Notes: a model not told the origin generated them from the letters alone. Positions 25,523-34,624 are shown, numbered from the stretch's first letter. The stretch is 64,000 bases of DNA from Streptomyces lavendulae subsp. lavendulae (GCF_002803845.1 NZ_CP024985.1:8195501-8259500), one strand, 5' to 3'. Numbers and translations: made by a program.

Positions 25523-26968
25523 TCAGGCGGCGCCGACCTTCGCGGCCCCTGCGGCGTCGGGCGACTCGGCTACGCCCGGTCGCGGCTTGCGGGTGAGCGG
25601 AACCGTGGCGCACGCGGAGAGCAGGGAGGCCGCGGCGACCGCGTACCACCCGTGCCGGAACGCGGCGACAGCGTGTCCGGGCGCCGGGGTGCCGAGGATG
25701 CCGACCAGGATCGCGACGCCGAGGACCGCGCCGATCTGGCGGCCCATCGAGGTGATGGCCGACCCGGTGGCGAAGCGGGCCGGAGGCAGGGCGGCCGCCG
25801 ACGCCCCGGTCAGGACCGGGAGCGTCATACCGACGCCGAGGCCGGTCAGTATCATGCCGGGCAGGAGCGAGGCCGCGTAGGACGGGCCGGTGTCCAGCGT
25901 CGCGGCCCACCACAGGATGCCGGCCGCGAACACGACGGTTCCCGCCAGCGCGATGCGGCCCGCACCGAATCTGGCGACCGCGGGCCCGATCCGCAACGCG
26001 ACCGGCGGCACCAGCAAGGGGCCCGGCGCGATGGCGAGGCCGGTGAGCAGAGCCGAGTAGCCCCACACGCCCTGGCACCACAGCACCGCGCCGAGCAGCA
26101 TTCCGGCGAACGCGACGGTGAACAGCGTCAGGGCCGCCGCGGCGGATGCGAACGCCGGTACCCGGAGCAGTGGCAGCTCGATGATCGGTACGGGGTGGCG
26201 GGCGGAGCGCACCACGAACCAGACGCCGAGCAGCACCGCGGCAGCCAGGCCGCCGAAGGTGCGGGCGTTCGTCCACCCCCAGTCGGGAGCCTTGACGAGG
26301 CCGAGCGCGAGCGTGGCGATCGATCCGGTGAGGAGGGCGGCGCCGAACAGGTCGGGCAGCGGACTCTTCTGCGCCCCGGCGCGTCCGGGCGACGGCAGCA
26401 CCGTGACACCGAGTGCGAACGCCGCGATCCCCACCGGCACGTTGACGATGAACACCCAGCGCCATCCGGCCTCGACCAGCAGCCCGCCGGCCACCGGCCC
26501 GAGTCCGGCGGCGATCCCGCCGATCGACGCCCAGGCCCGCACCGCCCCGGCGCGCTTCTCGGGCGCCGTCGTGTCGAGCAGCAGCGCGAGCGACGTCGGC
26601 ATCAGCAGCGCAGCGCCGGCGGCCTGGACGAGCCGTGCCGCGACCAGGGTCCCGACGTCGGGGGCGAGTGCGCAGCCGACCGAGGCGAGGGTGAACACCG
26701 CCAGTCCGGTCAGGAAGACCGGCTTGTGGCCGGAGCGGTCGGCGACGCGGCCGGCTACCACGAGGAGCGCCGCGAAGGCGATCGCGTAGCCGTTGAGGAT
26801 CCAGGAGAGGGAGCCGAGGCCGCTGCCGTCGAACGAGTGGCCGATGGCCGGAAGGGCGGCGTTGACGATGAAGAGGTCGAGGTTCGACATGAAGACCGCG
26901 GCCGCGACCGTCGCGAACACGGCTCGGGACGCCCTGCGTGAGGGTGGGTTTGAAAATCCAACTGTCAT
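25523..26968 (-). CDS. MFS drug exporter, DHA2 (14-helix) family
   Basis: 481 residues from an ATG at 26968; upstream in-frame codons lie in the regulator-side promoter region. It begins after a short cytoplasmic tail with VFMSNLDLFIVNAALPAIG, typical of motif D1 in 14-helix exporters, followed by a GRVADRSGHKPVFLTG motif A and many hydrophobic segments. It is divergent from an HxlR regulator with repeated operators between them. Probably a proton-driven efflux pump; the drug is unknown. Confidence 0.88.
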   Translation of the reverse strand: MTVGFSNPPSRRASRAVFATVAAAVFMSNLDLFIVNAALPAIGHSFDGSGLGSLSWILNGYAIAFAALLVVAGRVADRSGHKPVFLTGLAVFTLASVGCALAPDVGTLVAARLVQAAGAALLMPTSLALLLDTTAPEKRAGAVRAWASIGGIAAGLGPVAGGLLVEAGWRWVFIVNVPVGIAAFALGVTVLPSPGRAGAQKSPLPDLFGAALLTGSIATLALGLVKAPDWGWTNARTFGGLAAAVLLGVWFVVRSARHPVPIIELPLLRVPAFASAAAALTLFTVAFAGMLLGAVLWCQGVWGYSALLTGLAIAPGPLLVPPVALRIGPAVARFGAGRIALAGTVVFAAGILWWAATLDTGPSYAASLLPGMILTGLGVGMTLPVLTGASAAALPPARFATGSAITSMGRQIGAVLGVAILVGILGTPAPGHAVAAFRHGWYAVAAASLLSACATVPLTRKPRPGVAESPDAAGAAKVGAA

Positions 26969-26999
26969 GGACCGGAGGCTAGCCGGGTGGGTTTGAAAA
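26942..26999. promoter_or_regulatory. Repeated operator between MFS exporter and HxlR regulator
   Basis: GGGTGGGTTTGAAAA occurs at 26942-26956 and again at 26985-26999, 43 bp apart (about four turns). Each copy is part of an imperfect palindrome of the form GTTTGAAAA followed by CCAAC or CACAAC. The first overlaps the start region of the exporter. They are likely HxlR binding sites. Confidence 0.65.
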
Positions 27000-27027
27000 C
27001 ACAACGCACTAGGAGGAGGATGGGGAG

Positions 27028-27555
27028 GTGACCTCGAACGCGAAGCAGGGCGAGAACTCGGTTCCGCACCCCGAAGTGCCCGGCCGGCCGTGCTCCGCGG
27101 CCGCCGCGCTGCAACTCGTCGGCGAACGCTGGGCCCTCCTGGCGATCCGCGAGATCTTCTACGGCAACCGGCGCTTCGGCCAGATCGTCCGCAACACCGG
27201 TGCCCCCCGCGACCGCCTCGCCGCCAGACTGCGTGCACTGGAGGAGGCGGGCGTGGTCGAGCGCCGCGCCTACAGCGAGCGCCCCGTGCGCTTCGAGTAC
27301 CACCTCACGGAGGCCGGCCGCGACCTCGCACCGGTGATGCACGCGCTGCTGGCCTGGGGCGACCGCTGGGCGGTGGACACCCCGCCGGTCGCCTTCCGGC
27401 ACCGCGGCGCACCGGGCTCGGAGCACGCCGCCGAGCACGACCTCGACCTGAAGTCGACGTGCCGGACCTGCGGTGAGGAGGCCGGCGCGGGAGGTCTCAC
27501 GATCGACGTACGGGCGCCCGGATGGGATCGGTCCGGACCGGTCGAAGGCTCCTGA
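27028..27555 (+). CDS. HxlR-family transcriptional regulator
   Basis: 175 residues from a GTG with a GGAGGA-like ribosome site. The winged-helix HxlR core runs about 20-110: CSAAAALQLVGERWALLAIREIFYGNRRFGQI, then AARLRALEEAGVVERR and FEYHLTEAGRDL. A CRTCG pair near the C-terminus could bind metal or sense redox. The conserved Cys near residue 22 is the usual HxlR redox position. It probably represses the divergent MFS exporter. Confidence 0.87.
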   Translation: MTSNAKQGENSVPHPEVPGRPCSAAAALQLVGERWALLAIREIFYGNRRFGQIVRNTGAPRDRLAARLRALEEAGVVERRAYSERPVRFEYHLTEAGRDLAPVMHALLAWGDRWAVDTPPVAFRHRGAPGSEHAAEHDLDLKSTCRTCGEEAGAGGLTIDVRAPGWDRSGPVEGS

Positions 27556-27641
27556 ACGCAGCAGCGATCAGGAGTGAACGGTGGTCTCGATCGACCGGCC
27601 GTCACGGGTGAGGGGAGAACACCCGACTGTCCGCCAAGGCC

Positions 27642-28130
27642 CTATGCCTTGCCCTTGCTGCGGCTCTCGCCTACGGGAAGAAGCCCGCGCACATCACCAT
27701 TCGGGACGCGGTCCTGGTGCTTCACCGCGGTGACGAGAATGGAGGAGATGTGGGTCAGGGCGGGGTCGGCAGCGATGAAGAACGTGTCGACTCCGGCCAG
27801 TTCGTGTTTCATGCGGGCCATCGGCATTTCGTGGTCCAGGTCGGCAACGCCGCGGACTCCGCGGATGACGACGTCGATTCCGACTCGGCGGCAGTAGTCG
27901 ACCAGCAGGCCGCCGGTGTGGGAGTCGATGGTGACGTTGCTCAGGCCGCTTGCTGCCGTGCGGAGCCGGTCCAGCCGCTCACCGACGGGGAAGCGGCCGG
28001 TCTTGTTCGGATAGGACATGACGCAGACGACGACCTCGTCGAACAGGAGGGCGGCCCGGCGGCGCGCGCCAGGTCCCGGCGACGCCCCATCTCGGGCGGG
28101 TGGTGGCCCACCGGCCCTGCGCGGCCGGGC
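27642..28130 (-). pseudogene. coaD-like (phosphopantetheine adenylyltransferase) remnant
   Basis: The last 125 residues read as a CoaD homolog: SYPNKTGRFPVGERLDRL, a GGLLVDYCRRVGIDVVIRGVRG segment, DHEMPMARMKHELAGVDT and a late ISSILV. Upstream, ALLFDEVVVCV continues the family pattern, but the N-terminal nucleotide-binding motif (T/HxGH) is scrambled by frameshift. The protein is therefore very probably non-functional, and a core coaD must exist elsewhere. A paralog next to accessory genes is unusual. Confidence 0.6.
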
Positions 28131-28171
28131 CCAGGACGTAGTCGGCGCATCGGGTCACTACGATTCTGGGC

Positions 28172-28609
28172 ATGTGGAGAGAGACGGCCTCGCAGGCCTT
28201 TCCCGGCGTCGGCTTCCGAGAACCGGCTCCTGCCCCCGAACTCGCCGAGGCCGAGCGACGACTTGGCCGGGAGATTCCTCCAGAGCTGAAGCAGCTGCTC
28301 CTTGAGAGCAACGGGGTGATCGGTCAGACCTCGGTCGACACCGTCTGGGCAATCGATCAGATCGTCGAGCAGAACCGTGTCTTCTGGTCTGACCCATCCT
28401 TCGCCCGGTTGTACATGCCCTTCGACGCCCTGCTGTTCTTCGGAGACAACGGGGGCGGTGATCACTTCGCCTTCGTGCAGAGGCCGCAGCGTCCCGACAT
28501 CTTCGTGTGGGAGCACGAGACCGACAGCAGGCGGTGGGTGGCCGGCGACCTGCGGGACTACCTCGGGCGCTCACTTCGCGAAGGCGGCGACGGCTGGTAC
28601 CAGCTGTAG
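28172..28609 (+). CDS. SMI1/KNR4 (SUKH-1) family protein
   Basis: 145 residues. The family hallmarks are seen in order: ELAEAERRLGREIPPELKQLLLESNG, then the aromatic-rich FGDNGGGDHFAFVQ and VWEHETDSRRWVAGDLRDYL near the end. SUKH proteins often serve as immunity proteins against contact-dependent toxins, but many actinobacterial copies are orphans. No toxin gene lies next to it. A role in immunity is therefore possible but unproven. Confidence 0.82.
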   Translation: MWRETASQAFPGVGFREPAPAPELAEAERRLGREIPPELKQLLLESNGVIGQTSVDTVWAIDQIVEQNRVFWSDPSFARLYMPFDALLFFGDNGGGDHFAFVQRPQRPDIFVWEHETDSRRWVAGDLRDYLGRSLREGGDGWYQL

Positions 28610-28665
28610 CCCCTGGCTCAACGCATGTTCTCCGCGGTATCCCGTAGCTCGTGCCCCGGCCGGGT

Positions 28666-29577
28666 TCACTTGCTGGTGATGTCCCACGTGCCGTCGCCGG
28701 CTGCGGCGGCGTTGTCGAGGGCGGTCCACGCGGCGTCGTCAAGCTTGAAGGCGTCGTGGAGGTAGGCGGAGATCGCGTCGGCGACGAGTGCGACGCGGGC
28801 AGGGTCCTCGTCGGTGGTCTCGGCGACCATCTCGCCGGCGAGGCCCCCCAGGGTGTGCTCGCCCTCGGCGATGCCGAGCAGGCTCTTCGGGGACGGGCTC
28901 AGGTGATAGGCGTCGGTGAACCACTCCGGCCCCCGGGTGGAGAGCTGAGACTGGTCCCTGCCGCCCGCGATGACCAGGGTCGGAGCGGTCATGGTGGAGT
29001 AGTCCGGCCTCATGAACGGGAGGTGTTCGACGGCGAACGGGGTGAGGGTGTCGCCCGATCCGGTCGCAGCGATCAGCGCGCCGGCCGAGACCGCCGAGTG
29101 GGAGAAGTCCTCTCCGGGAATCCCGTCGGCGTCGAGCACGCGCGCGCCGAGGAGCGCCCCGGCCGTCTGGGCACCCCAGGAGTGGCCGACGACCGCGACA
29201 CGGTCCCGGTCGACGCGGGTCTCCAGATCGCCCGCCTGGGCAAGGATGTCGCCGAGGCCGTCGAGAACCGCATGGAGGTCGGCGATCCGGACGCGCCAGA
29301 TGGTGGCGAAGCGCGGGTCGTCCCACGTGATGCCGTTGCGGCGGGAGTCCAGGTGGGTGGGCTGCACGACGACGAATCCGGCGGCCGCCCACCGGTCGAC
29401 GAGGGGTTCGTATCCGTCCATGGACCACGCGTTGCCGTGGGAGAACACGATGACGGGAAGGCTCCGGCCCGACAACGGGGCGGTGACCTTCACCTGGAGG
29501 TCGACGCTGCGGCCGGGCGCGGGAACGGGGATGGGCTTGACCGCGACGATCCGCTGGGTGAGGTGATGGGAAGGCAT
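28666..29577 (-). CDS. Alpha/beta hydrolase, chlorophyllase/PAF-acetylhydrolase-like
   Basis: 303 residues from an ATG at 29577. The nucleophile elbow GHSWGA lies at 131-136 (Ser133), an acid is likely in GGRDQS and His in EGEHTLGG. The early segment VIVFSHGNAWSMDGYEPL forms the oxyanion hole. It lacks a signal peptide, so it is cytoplasmic. It is divergent from a TetR regulator with two palindromes between them and is probably repressed by it. The ester substrate is unknown. Confidence 0.85.
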   Translation of the reverse strand: MPSHHLTQRIVAVKPIPVPAPGRSVDLQVKVTAPLSGRSLPVIVFSHGNAWSMDGYEPLVDRWAAAGFVVVQPTHLDSRRNGITWDDPRFATIWRVRIADLHAVLDGLGDILAQAGDLETRVDRDRVAVVGHSWGAQTAGALLGARVLDADGIPGEDFSHSAVSAGALIAATGSGDTLTPFAVEHLPFMRPDYSTMTAPTLVIAGGRDQSQLSTRGPEWFTDAYHLSPSPKSLLGIAEGEHTLGGLAGEMVAETTDEDPARVALVADAISAYLHDAFKLDDAAWTALDNAAAAGDGTWDITSK

Positions 29578-29617
29578 GGGGGACCTGTGCTTTCTTCCTG
29601 GGGGCGCCCTGCCATAC

Positions 29618-29662
29618 TTTGGCGGAGCGGCGTTCCGCCAAAATAGCGGAACATTGTTCCGC
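29618..29662. promoter_or_regulatory. Two TetR operator palindromes
   Basis: TTTGGCGGA with its complement TCCGCCAAA spans 29618-29643, and GCGGAACATTGTTCCGC spans 29646-29662. Both lie between the divergent hydrolase and TetR gene. They share a GCGGAA/TTCCGC core. Confidence 0.68.
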
Positions 29663-29680
29663 GAGTAAAGGGAGAATCTC

Positions 29681-30250
29681 GTGTCGGAATCGGTCGGAGT
29701 ACGCCAAGCACAGGCGCAACGCACCCGCAGCGCCGTGCTGGCGGCCGCGGCGGCGATCTTCGTAGAGCAGGGTGTCCAGGCCCCCGTCCGTGATATCGCC
29801 GAGCGCGCCGGCGTCGGCGTGGGGACGATCTACCGAAACTTTCCGACCCGGGCGGACCTCGTCACCGCCGTCTACCGGCACCAGATCGACACCTGCGCCG
29901 CACTCGCGCCCCGGCTCCTGGAGGAATCGGCCTCCCCGTTCGCGGCCCTGACCTGCTGGGTGGACGCGTTCGTGGATTTCCTTGTGACCAAGCACGGCCT
30001 CGGTGCCGCCCTGGGGTCCGGTGACCCGGGGCTGGAAAACCTCCACGCCCTCATGCTCGACACCCTGCTCCCGGCGTGCGCGACGCTGCTCGACGCGTGC
30101 ACCGCCGCCGACGAGCTCAGCCCCGGCATCACCACCTACACGCTCATGCGCGCCATCGGAAACCTCTGCATCACCGGCCCCGACTACGACCAGGCCGACG
30201 CCAAGCACATGGTCGCAACCCTCCTCGCCGGATGCCGTCGCAAGGCATAG
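29681..30250 (+). CDS. TetR-family transcriptional regulator
   Basis: 189 residues from a GTG with GGGAGA upstream. The N-terminal helix-turn-helix (AVLAAAAAIFVEQGVQAPVRDIAERAGVGVGTIYRNFPTRADL, about 18-60) is canonical. The C-terminal ligand domain is Ala/Leu-rich. The palindromes directly upstream are its likely sites, making it an autorepressor and a repressor of the divergent hydrolase. Confidence 0.88.
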   Translation: MSESVGVRQAQAQRTRSAVLAAAAAIFVEQGVQAPVRDIAERAGVGVGTIYRNFPTRADLVTAVYRHQIDTCAALAPRLLEESASPFAALTCWVDAFVDFLVTKHGLGAALGSGDPGLENLHALMLDTLLPACATLLDACTAADELSPGITTYTLMRAIGNLCITGPDYDQADAKHMVATLLAGCRRKA

Positions 30251-30469
30251 CGCGGTGATCGCCCGCCCGCGGGACAGGCCCACCCGGTGGCGGAGGCCAT
30301 CTCGACCTGCGTGTACACGTCCGCCTGCTGGCCCCGTCCGGCCCGTGTCGCGGCGTCGGCCACGACCCGCAGGGGTTGGGCGGCAAGGTGGGCGGTGGTC
30401 GGGAAGGCGCTGCCGTCCCCGACCCCGACCCCGTCCCCGACCTCGATCGGGGTCCTGGCTCCGGTCCTG

Positions 30470-30860
30470 ACGCCGACTCCCGTCTCAGTGGCGGGGAGGG
30501 TAACGGTCTGCTCGTCCAGGGCGGTGGAGATCTCCTCGACCAGCCGCTCGCCCATCCTCGGGGCCCTCGGGCCGTATCAGCTTCGCGGACCCCGCACGCG
30601 CTCCAGGGAAGGACGGATCTGGGCCAGCGGGCCGTGGAGCCGGTTGGCGGCGATCCGGCGCATCGTCAGCCCCGGAAGGCCGGAGACCGGGCAGACCATG
30701 ACCCTTGCGCTGGACGGCGACAGGGCGCCGGTGGAGACGGGCCGGTCGACCACGACCAGCGCCGTCCCGTGCTTGGCCCGCAGCTCTCCCAACAGTTCGC
30801 GGAGCTTGAGTTCAGTGTCGGGCAGGCGCTTGTCGAAGGCCTTCTTCCCGGCTCGGGCGA
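30470..30860 (-). pseudogene. IS110-family transposase remnant
   Basis: The minus frame around 30577-30840 reads FDKRLPDTELKLRELLGEL, ALVVVDRPVSTGAL and PGLTMRRIA, the N-terminal DEDD region of IS110 transposases. A second frame at 30480-30555 (LVEEISTALDEQTVTLP) belongs to a later part of the same protein. The middle is deleted and the frames differ, so the copy is dead. No ends were recognised. Confidence 0.7.
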
Positions 30861-30927
30861 AGCCGCTGCTCAAGCCCCTCACCAGCGGTCCGTCGATGCC
30901 TCCGGGCCCGGTGGCCCCGGCCTGCTG

Positions 30928-31527
30928 TTGACGCGAGCCCTGTCCCGGGAGACGGGACGGGCACGGCAACTCCTGGCCGTCGGGGAATGGCGTCCCTCCC
31001 CGGCGGACGCCGAGGCGGCGACGGCTGTTCTGGGGCGCCTCACCGCTCTGCTGCCCGCTCGGCGGGGCGGGACGGCGCGGTTGTCGGCCAGCGATCGGGA
31101 CCGGCGGCTCCAGCGCATCCTGCGCACGACGGTCCACCATCTCGATGCGGGCAGTGTCAGCCCTCCTGCCGCTGCCCTTCTGGCCGCCGTCGGTCGCGCT
31201 CTCCTGCCCTGGTACGCCGCTCTTAACCCACCGACCGCCGCGGCAGCACCGCGATACGGGGTCGCGCCAAGGACAGCCGACGGCGTATCAGTGCCGCCGA
31301 CCGAAGCGGGGGAATCCCTGCTCCCCGATCTGATCGCGCTGTTCACCACCCTGGCCGCGGCGAGCCCGCCCGGGGCCGTCCCGGTGACGCCGCCGGTTGA
31401 GCCCTGGCAGGTCCGGTACACGGGCCGCTTCCGTCGCCACGGCCGACCCGCCCCCGGGGTGTGGACGGCTGAGACCATCCGCTGCCCGGGGTGCGGGCGT
31501 ACGGCCGGTCCGTGGGTGGTCACGTGA
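30928..31527 (+). CDS. Hypothetical protein, possibly a fragment
   Basis: An open frame of about 199 residues with good coding look from a possible TTG at 30928: LTRALSRETGRARQLLAVGEWRPSP, ATAVLGRLTALLPARRGGTARL, then a Pro-rich tail ending in the possible zinc pair CPGCG. No domain was recognised and no ribosome site is clear. It could be the 3' part of a truncated gene bordering the IS110 remnant. Confidence 0.35.
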   Translation: MTRALSRETGRARQLLAVGEWRPSPADAEAATAVLGRLTALLPARRGGTARLSASDRDRRLQRILRTTVHHLDAGSVSPPAAALLAAVGRALLPWYAALNPPTAAAAPRYGVAPRTADGVSVPPTEAGESLLPDLIALFTTLAAASPPGAVPVTPPVEPWQVRYTGRFRRHGRPAPGVWTAETIRCPGCGRTAGPWVVT

Positions 31528-31897
31528 GACTGGCGTCTGATCACGCTGGGTTGCCCGTGCGGTGTCGTGACCCGAGAGCACGGACTCGCCTTCTCCGAGG
31601 TCTGGCTCCTCCTGCCGGACACCTGAGCGCACGGTCGACGACCTCGACTGCGACGCTCCGCCGGCGTTCCTCGCCGCGGGTGGACGAATCGTGTCGCACC
31701 GCCGTCCGGCCAGCCCCGGAACGAGCCGCACCACATCGACCGGTCGCGGTGGTGTTCGCCGCTCCTGAAACCGGGGCCGTGGGGGAGGAACGAACACCAC
31801 CGCGCTGGTGTGGTGCACACCCGGGGCGGGCACGGGTTCCCGTGATACGGCACCCAGCATCGGTATCCCCGCACTGCTGGAGCCGCATTGACCGTCA
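31528..31897. other. Gap with no recognised gene
   Basis: About 370 bases between degraded features. The open frames here are compositionally poor, and no repeat was recognised. Confidence 0.35.
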
Positions 31898-32340
31898 TCA
31901 CGAAGTTCCTCGACCGCCGGCTGGTGGCGGATGCCAGGTACGGCGGGCGGATGCACCTGGACGCGTGCCCTCCGCTGTCTGCCGTGCCGAATCGGTACCT
32001 GCGGTCCTGCGCTCGGTATTCAGTCGACAGCCTTCGCGTGAACCAGGAGATACGGGCCCGCTGTGCCCAGCGGCCTGCGTTCGGGCGGCTGCTGGCCCAC
32101 ACGTACGCCGGGGAGCCCGGCTCGCCGAGGGGGCGGGTCTCGACTTCAGCTGGCACGAAGTGGAACAGCAGGACGGGCAAGGCTTGGTCATGGACGGAAC
32201 AGGCCGGCCACTCTGGGAGAGCGCGGTCTTTTCGGCGTCGAGCACCCGTGAATCCGGGATCAGTTGCTGCACGAGTGCACCCGTCGTCGTCTTGCCCACC
32301 GCCGTGCGCACCGTTGAGCCATACGATCACGGGACCCGAT
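31898..32340 (-). pseudogene. P-loop kinase/ATPase pseudogene frameshifted in Walker A
   Basis: The frame begins PVIVWLNGAHGGG, then a one-base shift within the P-loop moves the continuation GKTTTGALVQQLIPDSRVLDAEK to another frame. Intact relatives read LNGAHGGGKTTT. Downstream sequence is degenerate. It represents a small AAA/shikimate-kinase-like protein of streptomycetes, now broken. Confidence 0.55.
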
Positions 32341-32521
32341 GCCGGCGCTGTGCGGCCCAGGGGCACGGGGTACAGCGGAAATCCCGGTACTGCGTCCGCG
32401 CCTATCAGGGTGGCGCCGCCCGCCTTTGTGGACGCCTTCCGTGCTGAACTTGTCCTCCGGGGTCCGACCGGGCCGGCGTCGACATGGGGCAGCGGGACGC
32501 CAACCACTCCGGGCGAATCCG

Positions 32522-32833
32522 ATGGCACCGACAGCCTTCCGGCGACAAGACCGCACCGGTGAACACCCTGCCACCGCCGCCGTCACGCATTCCCTGTTCG
32601 CCCCGGAGCACGTCCTCGCCGAGCGTCTGGCCACGAACGAACCGCTCCACGTCCTCATCGAGCGGGCCACCGACGCAGGGCTCATCACGGCCGGACTCGC
32701 CGCCGAACCCGACCGCAGCCGACTGCTGCGCGACAAGCTCACGCAGGGCGCCGAGTCAAGTGCCGCCTTCCACCCGCTCCGCGCCGTCGCAAGGGCCCGG
32801 ATCTTGGTCCGGGCGGCCTTCGGGCGGACGTGA
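32522..32833 (+). CDS. Hypothetical protein, possibly a fragment
   Basis: 103 residues with a plausible helical composition (HSLFAPEHVLAERLATNEPLHVLIERATDAGL) but no ribosome site and no recognised family. It lies in a debris-rich stretch, so it may be part of a decayed gene. Confidence 0.35.
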   Translation: MAPTAFRRQDRTGEHPATAAVTHSLFAPEHVLAERLATNEPLHVLIERATDAGLITAGLAAEPDRSRLLRDKLTQGAESSAAFHPLRAVARARILVRAAFGRT

Positions 32834-32913
32834 TGTTGCCGTCCTCGACGAGCATGTGGGTACCCGGATCAGGAGCCCCCGGCCGGTTTCGTGCGATACC
32901 CGGAGGGCAAGGG

Positions 32914-33630
32914 CTACGGCATGCGGACCTGTTCGGCGATCCAGGATTGCGCGAGCTTCGTCCACGCTGCGGCCTGGCCGGCACCCTCGGCCAGACCGAG
33001 ACTGTGCGGGCCGTGGGCGAAGACGTGCACGGTGTGCGGCACCTCGTGCGCGGCCAGCGCCGAGGCCAGCCGGTAGGTGTGTTCCGGCGGGACGTAGATG
33101 TCTTCGGCGGTGTGCCAGAGGAAGAAGGGCGGAGACGCCTCGGTCACCAGCGCGTCGAGGCTCGTCCGGCGGCGCAGGTGCGGTGAGGCGTCCTCCCCGA
33201 GCAGGATCAACCGGGCAGGCCGGTAGGTGTCGGTCTCCATCGATGTGATCGCGTAGCCGAGGACGGCGAACTGCACGGACTCGCGCGGATCGTCGCCGGG
33301 TGCGAGTGCTGCCAGGCCCGCGAGATGCCCGCCGGCCGAGAAGCCGATCAGCCCGATGCGGTCCGCTCCCTGATCGCGTCGGCGGCGGATCTCGGCTTGC
33401 AGGGCGGTCAGAGGTGCGGGATGGCGCACGTGAAGCGGGTAGCGGAAGACGCTCGCCGACAGGCCCAGGGCGGAGAGCCACGCGACGACCGGCTCCGCCT
33501 CGTGCGGGGCGTGCGAGGCGTAGCCCCCGCCCGGCAGCACGATCAGATGGGTCGTCGCGGGGCGCATCCGCCCGTCCTGTCCGGGAGGCGCCGGTGCTGC
33601 CTCCGGTGGAATGCCCAGTGGAATGCTCAT
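32914..33630 (-). CDS. Alpha/beta hydrolase (esterase, acetyl-xylan-esterase/BD-FAE-like)
   Basis: 238 residues from an ATG at 33630 with GGAGG. LIVLPGGGYASHAPHEAEPV forms the oxyanion-hole GGGY element, GFSAGGHLAG carries the nucleophile Ser (near 114), AEDIYVP the acid and HGPHSLG the His. No signal peptide is present. It is a small-ester hydrolase of unknown substrate. It is followed at 98 bases upstream by the MBL-fold gene on the same strand, so the two may share a transcript. Confidence 0.85.
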   Translation of the reverse strand: MSIPLGIPPEAAPAPPGQDGRMRPATTHLIVLPGGGYASHAPHEAEPVVAWLSALGLSASVFRYPLHVRHPAPLTALQAEIRRRRDQGADRIGLIGFSAGGHLAGLAALAPGDDPRESVQFAVLGYAITSMETDTYRPARLILLGEDASPHLRRRTSLDALVTEASPPFFLWHTAEDIYVPPEHTYRLASALAAHEVPHTVHVFAHGPHSLGLAEGAGQAAAWTKLAQSWIAEQVRMP

Positions 33631-33727
33631 GCCCACCTCCGTGCTTGCTGTCGGACGCTGCGAGCGGCCCTGACCACGAGGTGTGGGGCCACCACCCGAC
33701 CTACCGTGTGGTGCGTGAGGCGCGCTG

Positions 33728-34624
33728 CTAGAACCAGGCTCCCACCGAGGCGGCAACCGGGTCGGCCCCCGGCTCGCGCAGGGCGTAGAGCGCCTTCGCG
33801 CCGACCCACAGGAGTGTCCTGCCGTAGGGGAGGTCGGGGTGGCGGTCGAGCATCGCGTGGAAGAACTCGGTCGCGGAGGAGCACTCCTTCAGTGCCGCCT
33901 CGGCGCTGTCGAGGTACTGGCGGGTCCCGGCGATGACGCGGGTGGCGTCGTCGTCCAGGTCCTTGTTCTTGTGGCCGGCGACGATGTGGCGGGGCGCGAG
34001 GGCCTCCACGGTGCTGATGGCGCCCCGCCAGGCGTCCAGGCCGCCTCCGGCCGACTCGCCGATGTACATGTGGGCGCCGTTGTAGAGCACGTCGCCGGCA
34101 ACGACGAGGCCGAGGTCGGGGACGTGCAGGACGCTGGTCTGCTCGGTGTCGGTATGGCCGACATCGACGAGGCGCAGGTCGTGCCCTTCGAGGGTGAGGG
34201 CGTTGTCGGGGACGGTGACGGCGGTGACCGGGGTGTCGGGGATCTGCCCGGGCCAGAGCTTGTCCCAGGCGAAGGGCCGGGCTTGCACGTTGCCGTGCAT
34301 GACGGCGATGGTGCCGGCGGTGGCCACGACGGGCGCGTCGAACCGCTGGGCGAACTCGTTGTCGCCGAACCAGTGATCGCCGTGCCCGTGGGTGGCGACG
34401 ATGGCGATGATGTTCTTCCCGCCGGCAGCCACCCAGGCGGCAACCTCCTCGATCTGGCCGGCGGTGAAAGGCGGGTCGACGAGTACGGCGTCCCGCTCGC
34501 CGTGGACGAGGGTGGTCGAGATCGGCTGGAAGGTACGCCCTTCGCCGTTGGGCAGGGGCTCGGTGACGCTGATCGGCATCGGGTCGGAGACGTGTACGGC
34601 GTAGCCGAGAGACTGCGTGTTCAT
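33728..34624 (-). CDS. MBL-fold metallo-hydrolase
   Basis: 298 residues from an ATG at 34624. The zinc motif THGHGDH is at 78-84; later ligands appear in DVGHTDTE, VVAGDVLYNG and the AGHKNKD region. The overall plan resembles actinobacterial MBL enzymes near TetR regulators that may act on lactones or other small esters. It is preceded on the same strand by a broken alpha/beta hydrolase, and the divergent TetR lies beyond that, so the regulator may control it. Confidence 0.87.
   Translation of the reverse strand: MNTQSLGYAVHVSDPMPISVTEPLPNGEGRTFQPISTTLVHGERDAVLVDPPFTAGQIEEVAAWVAAGGKNIIAIVATHGHGDHWFGDNEFAQRFDAPVVATAGTIAVMHGNVQARPFAWDKLWPGQIPDTPVTAVTVPDNALTLEGHDLRLVDVGHTDTEQTSVLHVPDLGLVVAGDVLYNGAHMYIGESAGGGLDAWRGAISTVEALAPRHIVAGHKNKDLDDDATRVIAGTRQYLDSAEAALKECSSATEFFHAMLDRHPDLPYGRTLLWVGAKALYALREPGADPVAASVGAWF

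Noticed and set aside
25523..27238. N-terminal extension of the MFS transporter to 571 residues
   Set aside because: The extra sequence covers the operators and the start of HxlR and is not membrane-like; the ATG at 26968 begins the true family N-terminus.
30879..32528. Minus-strand frame of 549 codons
   Set aside because: Low-complexity Arg/Ser/Pro sequence that crosses several remnants in other frames; only the kinase-like start inside it looks real.
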